Program-made: the position numbers and the translations under genes
Shown here: piece by piece, positions 6,800-13,435 of the stretch
Layout of the letters: the number at the start of each line of letters is the position of its first letter
Position numbering within the stretch: position 1 is the stretch's first letter
Notes under the pieces: model-generated
Told to the model about the DNA's origin: nothing
Databases searched by the model: none
What the model saw: the letters and a program-made list of their open reading frames with translations, nothing else
Assembly (NCBI GenBank): GCA_024278775.1
Contig: JAJRSP010000270.1
Location: 1 to 14,944 of the forward strand
Direction of reading: 5' to 3'
Length of the DNA: 14,944 bases
From: Planctomycetota bacterium
GTDB taxonomy: Bacteria > Planctomycetota > Phycisphaerae > UBA1845

Positions 6800-6828
6800 T
6801 TTACATTCACAAGCCACAGAAATAGTAT
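6800..6828 (+). promoter_or_regulatory. Sigma-70-type promoter for def-fmt
   Basis: TTTACA (6800-6805, 5 of 6 to the -35 consensus), a 17-base spacer, and TAGTAT (6823-6828, 4 of 6 to the -10 consensus). Transcription would begin near 6835, about 60 bases before the def ATG at 6896. Its position argues against the longer def reading frame beginning at 6785. Confidence 0.55.
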
Positions 6829-6895
6829 CCGGGCGACACCCGGTGTCAAGAAAGACGGCATTGGTGCGTCTAGCCTTCGGTTATCGGAATGTGGG

Positions 6896-7426
6896 ATGAA
6901 TCTGCCGTCTCTCGACAACCTGCGTATCTTGAATTACCCCGAACCCGTGCTCAAAAAACGGGCGGTGGCCGTGACGGAGTTCGGTGCCGATCTGCACGCA
7001 TTCGCAGAGCGTATGATTATGCTGATGCGTGAGGCTCCGGGGGTGGGGCTGGCTGCCCCGCAGGTCGGTGTGAGCATCCGCCTGTTCGTCTACAATCCGA
7101 CCGGTGAAGACGGCGATAGCGTCATCTGCGTTAATCCCATTCTGGGCGATTTTGACGACGCGGAGGATCGAGAGGAGGGGTGTCTGTCGCTGCCGGAGGT
7201 GACGGTGACGATGCGGCGGGCCGTTCGGGCGACGCTCACGGCGTGCGACGCGTTCGGGGAGCCGTTTACGACTTCCGGGGAGGGGCTGATCGCTCGGATC
7301 TGGCAGCATGAACATGATCATCTCGACGGTCGGCTGATTATTGATCGGATGTCGGACGTGGATGAGATCGCCAATCGGCGCGTTCTCAAACAACTCCAAC
7401 AGGATTACGCCCGGAGGCAAAAGTAA
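6896..7426 (+). CDS. def: Peptide deformylase
   Basis: A metal-dependent enzyme that removes the formyl group from nascent N-formylmethionyl proteins. The 176-residue product has all three signature motifs: GVGLAAPQ (49-56), EGCLS (94-98, Cys96 a metal ligand) and QHEHDH (137-142, the HEXXH with His138 and His142 as ligands and Glu139 catalytic). The start MNLPSLDNLRILNYPEPVL at 6896 matches the usual N-terminus, where a short lead precedes the I(x)xYPdPvL segment. An in-frame ATG at 6785 would add 37 unlike residues and would lie upstream of the best promoter. fmt begins 21 bases after the stop, giving the classic def-fmt operon. Nothing is missing from the active site. Confidence 0.96.
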   Translation: MNLPSLDNLRILNYPEPVLKKRAVAVTEFGADLHAFAERMIMLMREAPGVGLAAPQVGVSIRLFVYNPTGEDGDSVICVNPILGDFDDAEDREEGCLSLPEVTVTMRRAVRATLTACDAFGEPFTTSGEGLIARIWQHEHDHLDGRLIIDRMSDVDEIANRRVLKQLQQDYARRQK

Positions 7427-7447
7427 ACGCCGCGGGCTGCTTGGATC

Positions 7448-8464
7448 ATGCGAATTATTTTCCTCGGGTCCGGCGCGTTCGGCGAGCCTACGCTGCGGTG
7501 GCTGGCGCAGAGTGATTACGAAGTGCCACTCGTTGTCACTCAGCCGGCGCGGGCGGCCGGGCGCGGACGAAAGGTCTTGCGCACGCCCATCCGGGCCGTG
7601 GCCGAAGAGCTTGGGCTGGAAGTGCTCGACGCGGAACAGATCAACGAGCCGGAGTCCATCGAGCGGCTTCGATCGATCGGTGCGCACGTGGGGCTGGCCA
7701 TCGCCTACGGGCAGAAACTCTCTGGTGAACTGCTCGCGACGACGCCGGCCGGTTATATCAACTTGCACGCCTCGCTTCTGCCCAAATACCGCGGTGCGGC
7801 ACCGATCAACTGGGCGGTCGCGCACGGAGAGCCGCGTAGCGGGTGCAGCGTGTTTCGCATTGTCGAGCGGATGGACGCCGGACCGCTGCTCGTTTCTCGT
7901 GAGACTGCGATCGAGCCGCAGGAGACAGCCGGTGAGCTGCACGACCGGCTGGCGATGCTTGGTGTGGAGGCGGTGAAAGAGGCGCTGGCGATGCACGAGC
8001 AGGATGCCGTGCCAGCAGGTACCGAGCAGGATGAGTCGGCCGCCACGAAAGCCCCCAAGCTAAAAAAGAGCGATGGCGTGATCGACTTCGCCAAGCCTGA
8101 CCGGGCGGTGGCCGCGCATATCTGCGGCATGACGCCGTGGCCCGGGGCGACCACGCGGTTCGAGTCGCAGGAGGGGCGGTGGGAGAATGTGACAATCCTT
8201 CGCGCGAAAGCGGTGGCAGATCCCGTAGGTCGGGCAACGCCCGACGAGGTTCCGTCTGATCCGCCGGTGTCGGGCGGAGACCGGCCCCGGCTCACTCCCG
8301 GCACGGTAGACGTTCGTGGTTTCGTCGCAGCGGCCGATGGTTTTGTCGAGATTATGAAAATCAAACCGTCGTCGGGCCGCGTGATGAGTTGGTCGGATTA
8401 CGTCAACGGCCGACACGTGATCGCGGGGGATTCGTTCGTCCGCCCGAAAGAATCGGCGAAGTGA
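7448..8464 (+). CDS. fmt: Methionyl-tRNA formyltransferase
   Basis: Formylates Met-tRNA(fMet) with 10-formyltetrahydrofolate for translation initiation; it works with def just upstream. The 338-residue protein has an intact N-terminal formyltransferase fold: MRIIFLGSGAFGEPTL (1-16) and INLHASLLPKYRGAAPINWA (104-123) with Asn105 and His107. RMDAGPLL (141-148) follows with Asp143, completing the N-H-D catalytic triad. The C-terminal OB-like domain starts near residue 205 and ends with the expected VNGRHVIAGDSF. It is about 25 residues longer than typical Fmt. The excess lies at about residues 258-287, in a loop between strands of the C-terminal domain, and is encoded by a dispersed palindromic repeat translated as VGRATPDE and following residues. 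The ATG at 7448 fits the family start. Catalysis is probably unaffected, since the insertion is away from the active site. Confidence 0.96.
   Translation: MRIIFLGSGAFGEPTLRWLAQSDYEVPLVVTQPARAAGRGRKVLRTPIRAVAEELGLEVLDAEQINEPESIERLRSIGAHVGLAIAYGQKLSGELLATTPAGYINLHASLLPKYRGAAPINWAVAHGEPRSGCSVFRIVERMDAGPLLVSRETAIEPQETAGELHDRLAMLGVEAVKEALAMHEQDAVPAGTEQDESAATKAPKLKKSDGVIDFAKPDRAVAAHICGMTPWPGATTRFESQEGRWENVTILRAKAVADPVGRATPDEVPSDPPVSGGDRPRLTPGTVDVRGFVAAADGFVEIMKIKPSSGRVMSWSDYVNGRHVIAGDSFVRPKESAK
8225..8287 (+). repeat. Dispersed palindromic repeat, copy 2, within fmt coding sequence
   Basis: GTAGGTCGGGC, AAC, GCCCGAC at 8225-8245 is the same unit as the intergenic copy at 1930-1950 except for the 3-base loop. 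A second, decayed unit follows at 8269-8287 as GTCGGGC-GGA-GACCGGCC, whose first ten bases equal those of copy 1 read on the plus strand. The first unit is in frame and codes for V-G-R-A-T-P-D-E. Confidence 0.7.
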
Positions 8465-8879
8465 GTTTCGTTGGTGACCGACCCACAGCCGGTTGAGAGT
8501 GCCATTGTGTGGCATGGCACACGTTTGCGTGCCCATGTTCTGAGCCGCAGGTTTCAACCTGCGCGGCGACACAACAATCGAGCGACACACGAATCCGAGA
8601 AACCACGGCAAGCCATAGCGTGCCCGCTTCGCTCACTGGCAAGCGTTACCCCAAACCCCTCTCCTAAATCCGCGAGCCTCACGCCGCGACGCTTGCCCAT
8701 GCTACCCCACCGCGTTACGAAAAAGGTGTTGACAGGTATAGGTGATCAGGGTAGAGGGAGGGGCACGGCGTCTTCTCGTCATCGAACGGAACTTTGCATC
8801 TTGGCGTATTAGGCGTCCTTTTGCGTCATGCAATCGCATGACGCGCGAGGCTTCGAATTTGGTTTCCAAGGAGAAGAAC
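8465..8879. other. Repeat-rich intergenic region after fmt
   Basis: No gene is supported in these 415 bases. A strong hairpin, GCCGCAGGTT-TC-AACCTGC followed by GCGGC, lies at 8544-8567, 79 bases after the fmt stop; it has no T-run but may slow or end transcription. GTGCCA/TGGCAC (8499-8504, 8515-8520) and GGCAAGCGT/ACGCTTGCC (8638-8646, 8689-8697) are further inverted repeats. GCCATAGCGTGCCC at 8612-8625 is almost repeated at 10327-10340 (GCCATAGCATGCCC). TTGACA at 8729-8734 with TAGAGG 17 bases on could be a weak promoter for the lipoprotein gene. Confidence 0.5.
8868..8873 (+). promoter_or_regulatory. Strong Shine-Dalgarno for the lipoprotein gene
   Basis: AAGGAG ends 6 bases before the ATG at 8880. 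It is the strongest ribosome binding site in the window and fixes this start over the in-frame ATG at 8742, which would hide the signal peptide. Confidence 0.75.
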
Positions 8880-9269
8880 ATGCGAAACACCGCGATCGTA
8901 TCGTTGCTGCTGGTTGTCGTCTTGTCGTCGTGTAGCAACACCACGAGGCTCATCAACCCAGACCCCATCTCTATGAATGGCAAGGGCGCGAAAGCACGCG
9001 CTATGATCATCGACGCGATGCGGGGCCAATCCTGGGCGATAGAGAGTGAAGAGCCTGGAAAAATCCATGCCACAAGACTCGTGAAGGGAAAGTACAAGAT
9101 GAACGTGCTCATTGCTTACGATAACGACAATGTGAGCATTAAGTACGAAGATAGTAAGAAACTTAAATACAAGAAAGATTGGTTCGGGAACGAATCCATC
9201 CACAAGAGCTACATCGGCTGGGTGGCTGATCTTCGCTGGGCGATTCTCCAACAACGTTCGTTCCATTAG
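8880..9269 (+). CDS. Small lipoprotein of unknown function
   Basis: A 129-residue protein with a type II signal peptide: MRN, a hydrophobic stretch TAIVSLLLVVV, then the lipobox LSSC with Cys18 as the likely lipidated residue. The mature part, about 110 residues, has a WAIESEEPGKIHATRLVKGK segment, then VLIAYDNDNVSIKYEDSKKL, and near the end IHKSYIGWVADLRWAI. That order (tryptophan, PG(x)I, alternating strand, YDSK-like, IH(x)xY(x)xW) resembles a family of short proteobacterial lipoproteins of unknown function; this is recollection, not a search. The second half is visibly poorer in GC and rich in Lys and Asp codons compared with its neighbours, and it is flanked by repeat-bearing spacers, so transfer is possible. 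Predicted location is a membrane-anchored periplasmic face. It has no operon partner; the next gene converges on it. Confidence 0.82.
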   Translation: MRNTAIVSLLLVVVLSSCSNTTRLINPDPISMNGKGAKARAMIIDAMRGQSWAIESEEPGKIHATRLVKGKYKMNVLIAYDNDNVSIKYEDSKKLKYKKDWFGNESIHKSYIGWVADLRWAILQQRSFH

Positions 9270-9400
9270 ACTGGTACGGTCCGACGAAAAAGTACTACAG
9301 ACCGAAAATGTGGGGAGAAATGGCTTATTCGCCCGCACGGTCACGCGAAGGTATGAACGTCGTGCAGATTCGTGTCCCTCACCGTTGGAGCAATGGGGTA

Positions 9401-9410
9401 CCCGACCTAC
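9401..9410 (-). repeat. Half copy of the dispersed repeat at the lpxI stop codon
   Basis: On the minus strand GTAGGTCGGG (9410-9401) equals the left arm of the repeats at 1930-1950 and 8225-8245. The TAG within it (9407-9409) is the lpxI stop codon. The right arm is not conserved; TACCCCATTG follows. Confidence 0.5.
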
Positions 9411-10264
9411 GGTTGGTTCGTTCGGCTGTCGACCACGATCCCGGCTTTGTCGGCGGCTTTGATGAAGGCTGCTCGATCTACAATGAGCGTCTTATCGGCT
9501 TCGATGACTAGCTGTTTTGCGCCGTGGGTTGTAAGCCTCGCGATGGTGTCCGGGCCGACGGTGGGGACGTCGAAACGCATGTCCTGATCGGGCTTGGCCA
9601 CCTTCACGAGTGTCCATCCACCGTGGGCGCAGAGCTGTCCGGCGCGTTCGATCATTCGGTCGGTGCCTTCGATCGCCTCGACGGCGATGACCTCGGTCTC
9701 CTTGACGGCGATGGCCTGGCCGATGTCGAGCCGGCCCATCTCCTTGGCGAGCTTCCAACCGAAGTCGGCGTCGCGACGCTGGTGTTCCGTGGGCTGGCCG
9801 CGCGTGAGCACGCCCTCGGGGGCCATGTCCTCGGCCGAGTAGTGAATGCAATCCTGCATGATGATCCCATGTCTGCCGAACTCGTCCGCGACGGCACCGA
9901 GCACCGCGTCGTTCCGCTTATCCTTGAGGCGGAAGAACCATATTCTGATCGCGGTCAGGTCGGGAAGCAAACGCAGCAGGCGAAACCGCCCGTACATACT
10001 GCTTTTTTTGACGGCACCGGCCAAGATTACCGCGCCGGCCCGTTGACGCTTGAGCAGGCGAATCCAACGTCCCGTTTTGGCCAGTCCGGACCAGTGGAAC
10101 ACGTCGGCCACATCCGCCAGCGCCGGGTCGGCGAAGCCGCGCAGCGCGATGATCGTCACGTGTTGACCTGCGCGTTTGGCACCGCGGGCGACCATGAACG
10201 GAAACGCGCCGGAGCCGGCGATGATACCGAGTCGGTTGGTCTGGCTGGTGGCGGATCGGCTCAT
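9407..10264 (-). CDS. lpxI: UDP-2,3-diacylglucosamine diphosphatase LpxI
   Basis: Hydrolyses UDP-2,3-diacylglucosamine to lipid X in lipid A synthesis; LpxI replaces LpxH in many lineages. The 285-residue protein has the family layout. LGIIAGSGAFPFMV (12-25) is the N-terminal glycine-rich segment, and RAGAVILAGAVKKSSM (75-90) lies mid-domain. The C-terminal domain has AIAVKETEVIAVEAIEGTDR (184-203), then KVAKPDQDMRFDVPTVGPDT (221-240) with the conserved Asp-rich metal/catalytic region. Length is normal (about 270-290). The ATG at 10264 fits the family. It lies 91 bases downstream of lpxD on the same strand, with two short direct repeats between them, and is likely co-transcribed. The C-terminal residues TNQP end in a stop codon supplied by a dispersed repeat. 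Confidence 0.93.
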   Translation of the reverse strand: MSRSATSQTNRLGIIAGSGAFPFMVARGAKRAGQHVTIIALRGFADPALADVADVFHWSGLAKTGRWIRLLKRQRAGAVILAGAVKKSSMYGRFRLLRLLPDLTAIRIWFFRLKDKRNDAVLGAVADEFGRHGIIMQDCIHYSAEDMAPEGVLTRGQPTEHQRRDADFGWKLAKEMGRLDIGQAIAVKETEVIAVEAIEGTDRMIERAGQLCAHGGWTLVKVAKPDQDMRFDVPTVGPDTIARLTTHGAKQLVIEADKTLIVDRAAFIKAADKAGIVVDSRTNQP

Positions 10265-10292
10265 GGATGATGTTCAGCGGCCCACTCTGCAG

Positions 10293-10342
10293 GCATGCCC
10301 CACGAGGCTGCGAAACTTTCGGTATGCCATAGCATGCCCCAC
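10293..10342. repeat. Direct repeats GCATGCCCCAC between lpxD and lpxI
   Basis: GCATGCCCCAC occurs at 10293-10303 and 10332-10342, 39 bases apart, each followed by a similar A/G-rich then TG-CG tail. The second copy is preceded by GCCATA, as in the near-copy at 8612-8625. The spacer is otherwise empty of genes. Confidence 0.5.
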
Positions 10343-10355
10343 AAGATTGTCGTGC

Positions 10356-11336
10356 TCAAGATTCATTCGTGGTGGCCAACTTGGCTTTGAGTTCTTGAAG
10401 TTCCCGTTCGAGTGTCTTGATGCGCTTTGTCCACTCGGGCAGCTTATTCAACGCCGTCATGGATCGTCGCGCTTGGGCAATCGGCACCGCCGGCACCCCC
10501 AAGACTTCGGCATGAGCGGGTATGTCGTGGATGACGCCTGCCCGTCCACCGATTCGGGCGTGATCGCCGATGGTGACATGCCCGGCCGATCCGGCTTGAC
10601 CTCCGAACGTGACGTGCCGTCCGACTGTGATTGAGCCGGCCAAGCCCACTAGTCCGACGAACATGCCATCCGGTCCCACCTTGGTGCCATGGCCGATGAC
10701 GACGACGTTTCCGAATTTGGTACCGGGTCCAACCTCAGTTTGACCGAGCGTTGCCCGGTCGATTGCACAGTTTGCTCCGATCTCGACGTCGTCGCCAATG
10801 ACGGTACGGCCGATTTGCGGGATTTTGAGCCATTTGTCGCCGATCGGGGCATAGCCGAGACCATCCTGTCCGATCACCGAGCCGGCATGGACCGCGACCC
10901 GATCGCCGAGCACGCAATGATCATACACGACCGCATTCGGAAACAGGATGCAATCGTCACCAAGCGTCGTCTTTTCACCGACATACGCACCAGGATAGAG
11001 CGTGCAGTTGTTTCCGATCGTCGCGTGGGCGGCCAAGGTCGCGCCGGGAGCGATATGGGCGTTTTCTCCGATCGTTGCGGTTGGGTCGATGCTCGCCTCG
11101 TTTGATATGCCCCACTTCGGATGCTTTCGGTAGCCATGGATGGCGATGATCGCACCGGTGAGGGCTGCGTATGGATCACCCGTGCGGATGCAGGATAGAC
11201 CATTCGGTGCGGCGATATCCGCCTTGAGTATCACGGCCGAGGCCTTTGTTTTGGCGAGCGCCTTGGCGTACTTCGGGTTGGACAGGAAGCTGATCTCGCC
11301 GTCGCCTGCATTTTCCAGGGTGTTGACGGCGCTCAC
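10356..11336 (-). CDS. lpxD: UDP-3-O-acylglucosamine N-acyltransferase LpxD, 5' end interrupted
   Basis: Adds the N-linked acyl chain to UDP-3-O-acylglucosamine, the third step of lipid A synthesis. The 326 residues from the GTG at 11336 contain the rest of the uridine-binding domain (AGDGEISFLSNPKYAKAL, 10-27). A long left-handed beta-helix of hexapeptide repeats follows (about 82-270), with VVVIGHGTKV holding the likely catalytic His216 and SAGHVTIG the second conserved His (253). A C-terminal helix (296-320) comes last. The family needs about 28 more N-terminal residues. These are encoded in the same frame upstream (11337-11420) but are split by TAA at 11346-11348, four codons before this GTG. 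The product is therefore either a shortened LpxD made by restart at GTG, or the gene is damaged. lpxI follows and no second lpxD is in the window. The catalytic half is intact. Confidence 0.85.
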   Translation of the reverse strand: MSAVNTLENAGDGEISFLSNPKYAKALAKTKASAVILKADIAAPNGLSCIRTGDPYAALTGAIIAIHGYRKHPKWGISNEASIDPTATIGENAHIAPGATLAAHATIGNNCTLYPGAYVGEKTTLGDDCILFPNAVVYDHCVLGDRVAVHAGSVIGQDGLGYAPIGDKWLKIPQIGRTVIGDDVEIGANCAIDRATLGQTEVGPGTKFGNVVVIGHGTKVGPDGMFVGLVGLAGSITVGRHVTFGGQAGSAGHVTIGDHARIGGRAGVIHDIPAHAEVLGVPAVPIAQARRSMTALNKLPEWTKRIKTLERELQELKAKLATTNES

Positions 11337-11345
11337 GGTATGGTC

Positions 11346-11420
11346 TTAGCCCTCAAGCGTGGTCTCCAGACCGTGCTGGTTCAGGATGTCGCAGAGTTGG
11401 CTGAGAGGGAGCTCGGGCAC
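11346..11420 (-). pseudogene. lpxD: N-terminal fragment of lpxD cut off by an in-frame TAA
   Basis: From GTG at 11418-11420 the frame reads VPELPLSQLCDILNQHGL, then ETTLEG, stop (TAA, 11346-11348), then DHT and the GTG of the downstream frame. The segment matches the usual LpxD opening: a short helix of the ELAELLGGELEG type, then a D-x-x-V(S/T)GV-x-x-LE strand. The stop occupies one residue position in an otherwise collinear sequence, so a point mutation is more likely than an insertion. Upstream of the GTG the frame closes at TAG, 11460-11462. Confidence 0.65.
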
Positions 11421-11783
11421 GATGGATTCCGTTGCTATTATGCGGTTCTCGGTACGATCCTACCGTACGGCATTGTACAGGCCGTGTTTTCGACCCGTCA
11501 AACCGCCCGCGTTTGTTTACAAGAACGTGGTATTCTGCCGATTATTTGGGATTTGACAAAAAAACATGACAGAACTGGCCACCGGGCGACATACAACTAC
11601 ACTGGACCCTCCGGTATGGGTGCTGCGGACGCGGTGGCGTTTTGGTGTGCTGACTGCTTGACTAGCGTGTGGCGTGTCTCAAGAATACCGCGTTTGCCAT
11701 GTGTGCGTGGGAGTTTGTGATCGGTCGGCTCGGGCGGTGGCGGCCCCTGGTTCGGTCTGACGCGTTTTTATTGATCTGAGGTC
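11421..11783. other. Divergent intergenic region between lpxD and the glycosyltransferase genes
   Basis: About 360 bases with no supported gene. Promoters for both directions should lie here. On the minus strand CATAAT (11442-11437) could be a -10 for lpxD, but no -35 matches. On the plus strand TTGACA at 11553-11558 is a perfect -35 followed by A6, but no -10 box is found at 16-18 bases. The stretch 11520-11565 is AT-richer than its surroundings. An 8-base palindrome CCGTACGG lies at 11463-11470. Confidence 0.4.
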
Positions 11784-13376
11784 GTGGTGCAGCAGATTCT
11801 TTTGTGGATTATTTTTTCCGTCTTTGCGGCGGCGACTCTGGCGTTGGCGATGTACGGGCTCCATCTCTACGTGTTGCTCCTTCTCTTTCGCCGGCGAGAG
11901 GTTGCACACCGTCGGCGTCAGCGCGAGATCATCAAGGATTTTCCACAGCGAGTCCCGGAGGATGCTTGGCCTGTGGTGACAACTCAGCTCCCCATCTATA
12001 ACGAGAGCGACGTCGCGCGGCGGATTATCGAGGCGACAGCCGCGATCGACTATCCCTCTGGAAAACATGAAATCCAGGTGCTCGATGATAGTGACGACCA
12101 CACCCGTGGGATCGTGGATCGTACCGTGGCGCGGCTTCAATGCGATGGGGTGGATGTGAAGGTCGTGCGTCGTCCGGCGCGAACGGCGTATAAGGCCGGC
12201 GCGTTGGCGTTCGGGTTGCAAACGGCACGCGGTGCCTATGTGGCCATCTTCGATGCGGATTTCGTGCCGCCGGTCGATTTTCTTCGTCGGGCGATCCCGC
12301 TTCTCGAAACCAAACCGGATATGGCTTGTTTGCAGGGGCGCTGGGCGCATCTTAACCGAGAGGAGTCCTGGCTGACTGAAGCGCAGGCGTTGGGCATTGA
12401 CGGGCACTTCGCCATCGAGCAGGGGGCGCGGGCGTGGAATCATCTGATGATGAATTTCAACGGCACCGGGGGTGTGTGGCGTAAGGCGGCGATCAATGAT
12501 CCACAGGTCGGCGGCTGGAGCGGTGACACGCTCACGGAAGACCTTGACCTGTCCTACCGGGCACAGCTCGCGGGGTGGGAGATTGATTATTGTTTCGATC
12601 TGGCGTGCCCGGCCGAGCTACCGGGCACGATCACCGCGTTAAAGAGTCAGCAGCGCCGCTGGGCGACCGGCTCCATTCAGGTGGCGCGCAAACTTCTGCC
12701 GCGCATCTGGCGAGGCAAGCTTTCGATCGCGGAAAAGGTGGAGGCCACGCTCCATCTCACGCATTATTCCGTGGCGGTATGGATGCTGATTCTGGCGCTG
12801 GTGGCCCGGCCGATGTTGCTCGTGTATACGGATGGCAAGCTGTTTAATCGGTGGTTTTGGATCGCGTGGGGGGTGATACTGATCTCGGCGGTGGCTCCGT
12901 CGATGGTGTATGCTTATGCGCGATACCGGTTGTGTGGCAAGTGGTCCGGCTTTCGTACGATTCCGTCGATGATGGTTCTCGGCTGTGGGCTGTGCGTCAA
13001 CAACACGATCGCGGTGCTGCGCGGGTTGGTTATGCGCGGCGGTGAGTTTGTTCGCACGCCCAAGTCCGGAAGCACAACCCGGACCGCCAAGAGGTCAAGT
13101 TATCGTGTTTCGAACAACGTCATGTGGCTCGTGGAGATCGCGCTGGGGATTTATTCGCTGGCGTCTTTTGTGCTGTATTTCAGCGAATACCACCGGGCGT
13201 TCAGCGTGTTTCTGTTACTCTATGCGATCGGTTTTTTGTTGACCGGCTGGTTGTCTCGCCCGCAGCGAGCGGCCAAAGCACCTGCCGAAACCGTGGATTC
13301 CGGCGTCTTACGCGCGGAGACGGGGGTTCTGACAGTGCCCAAAGCGGTATCCGTCGAATCGGTCAGCGGGAGTTGA
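11784..13376 (+). CDS. Processive family 2 glycosyltransferase (cellulose-synthase/CslA-like)
   Basis: An integral inner-membrane glycosyltransferase, 530 residues, that probably polymerises or transfers a sugar from a nucleotide-sugar to an envelope or exported glycan. Residues 5-34 form an N-terminal membrane segment followed by a basic stretch. The cytoplasmic GT-A domain has QLPIYNE (68-74), VLDDSDD (99-105), FDADF (156-160, the DxD metal site), TEDLDLSYR (251-259, catalytic base) and QQRRW (289-293). These are the D, DxD, TED, QxxRW set of processive synthases. Four or so membrane spans follow (about 325-350, 358-378, 392-412, 440-495) and a polar tail. GTG starts at 11784 or 11787 with GAGGT just before. 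The nearest recalled relatives are bacterial cellulose-synthase-like and plant CslA/CslC-type enzymes; the sugar cannot be read from sequence. The next glycosyltransferase starts 59 bases downstream. Confidence 0.9.
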   Translation: MVQQILLWIIFSVFAAATLALAMYGLHLYVLLLLFRRREVAHRRRQREIIKDFPQRVPEDAWPVVTTQLPIYNESDVARRIIEATAAIDYPSGKHEIQVLDDSDDHTRGIVDRTVARLQCDGVDVKVVRRPARTAYKAGALAFGLQTARGAYVAIFDADFVPPVDFLRRAIPLLETKPDMACLQGRWAHLNREESWLTEAQALGIDGHFAIEQGARAWNHLMMNFNGTGGVWRKAAINDPQVGGWSGDTLTEDLDLSYRAQLAGWEIDYCFDLACPAELPGTITALKSQQRRWATGSIQVARKLLPRIWRGKLSIAEKVEATLHLTHYSVAVWMLILALVARPMLLVYTDGKLFNRWFWIAWGVILISAVAPSMVYAYARYRLCGKWSGFRTIPSMMVLGCGLCVNNTIAVLRGLVMRGGEFVRTPKSGSTTRTAKRSSYRVSNNVMWLVEIALGIYSLASFVLYFSEYHRAFSVFLLLYAIGFLLTGWLSRPQRAAKAPAETVDSGVLRAETGVLTVPKAVSVESVSGS

Positions 13377-13435
13377 TGATCGCGTAGACCGCTCGGCACT
13401 CACTCGCACACGATTTCCCAGGAGTGTGACAGGAC

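Noticed and set aside
6785..6895. A longer def starting at the ATG at 6785
   Set aside because: The extra 37 residues do not resemble deformylase N-termini and the region contains the best promoter; the ATG at 6896 gives the family start.
6881..7996. A 371-codon minus-strand open frame opposite def and fmt
   Set aside because: The plus strand carries two intact enzymes with all catalytic motifs; the antisense frame is an Arg/His/Pro-rich product of codon bias and matches nothing.
9524..10270. A 248-codon plus-strand open frame opposite lpxI
   Set aside because: The minus strand encodes a complete LpxI; the antisense frame has no family features.
11340..11720. A 126-codon plus-strand open frame opposite the lpxD start
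   Set aside because: It is antisense to the interrupted lpxD 5' region and has no family features or ribosome site.
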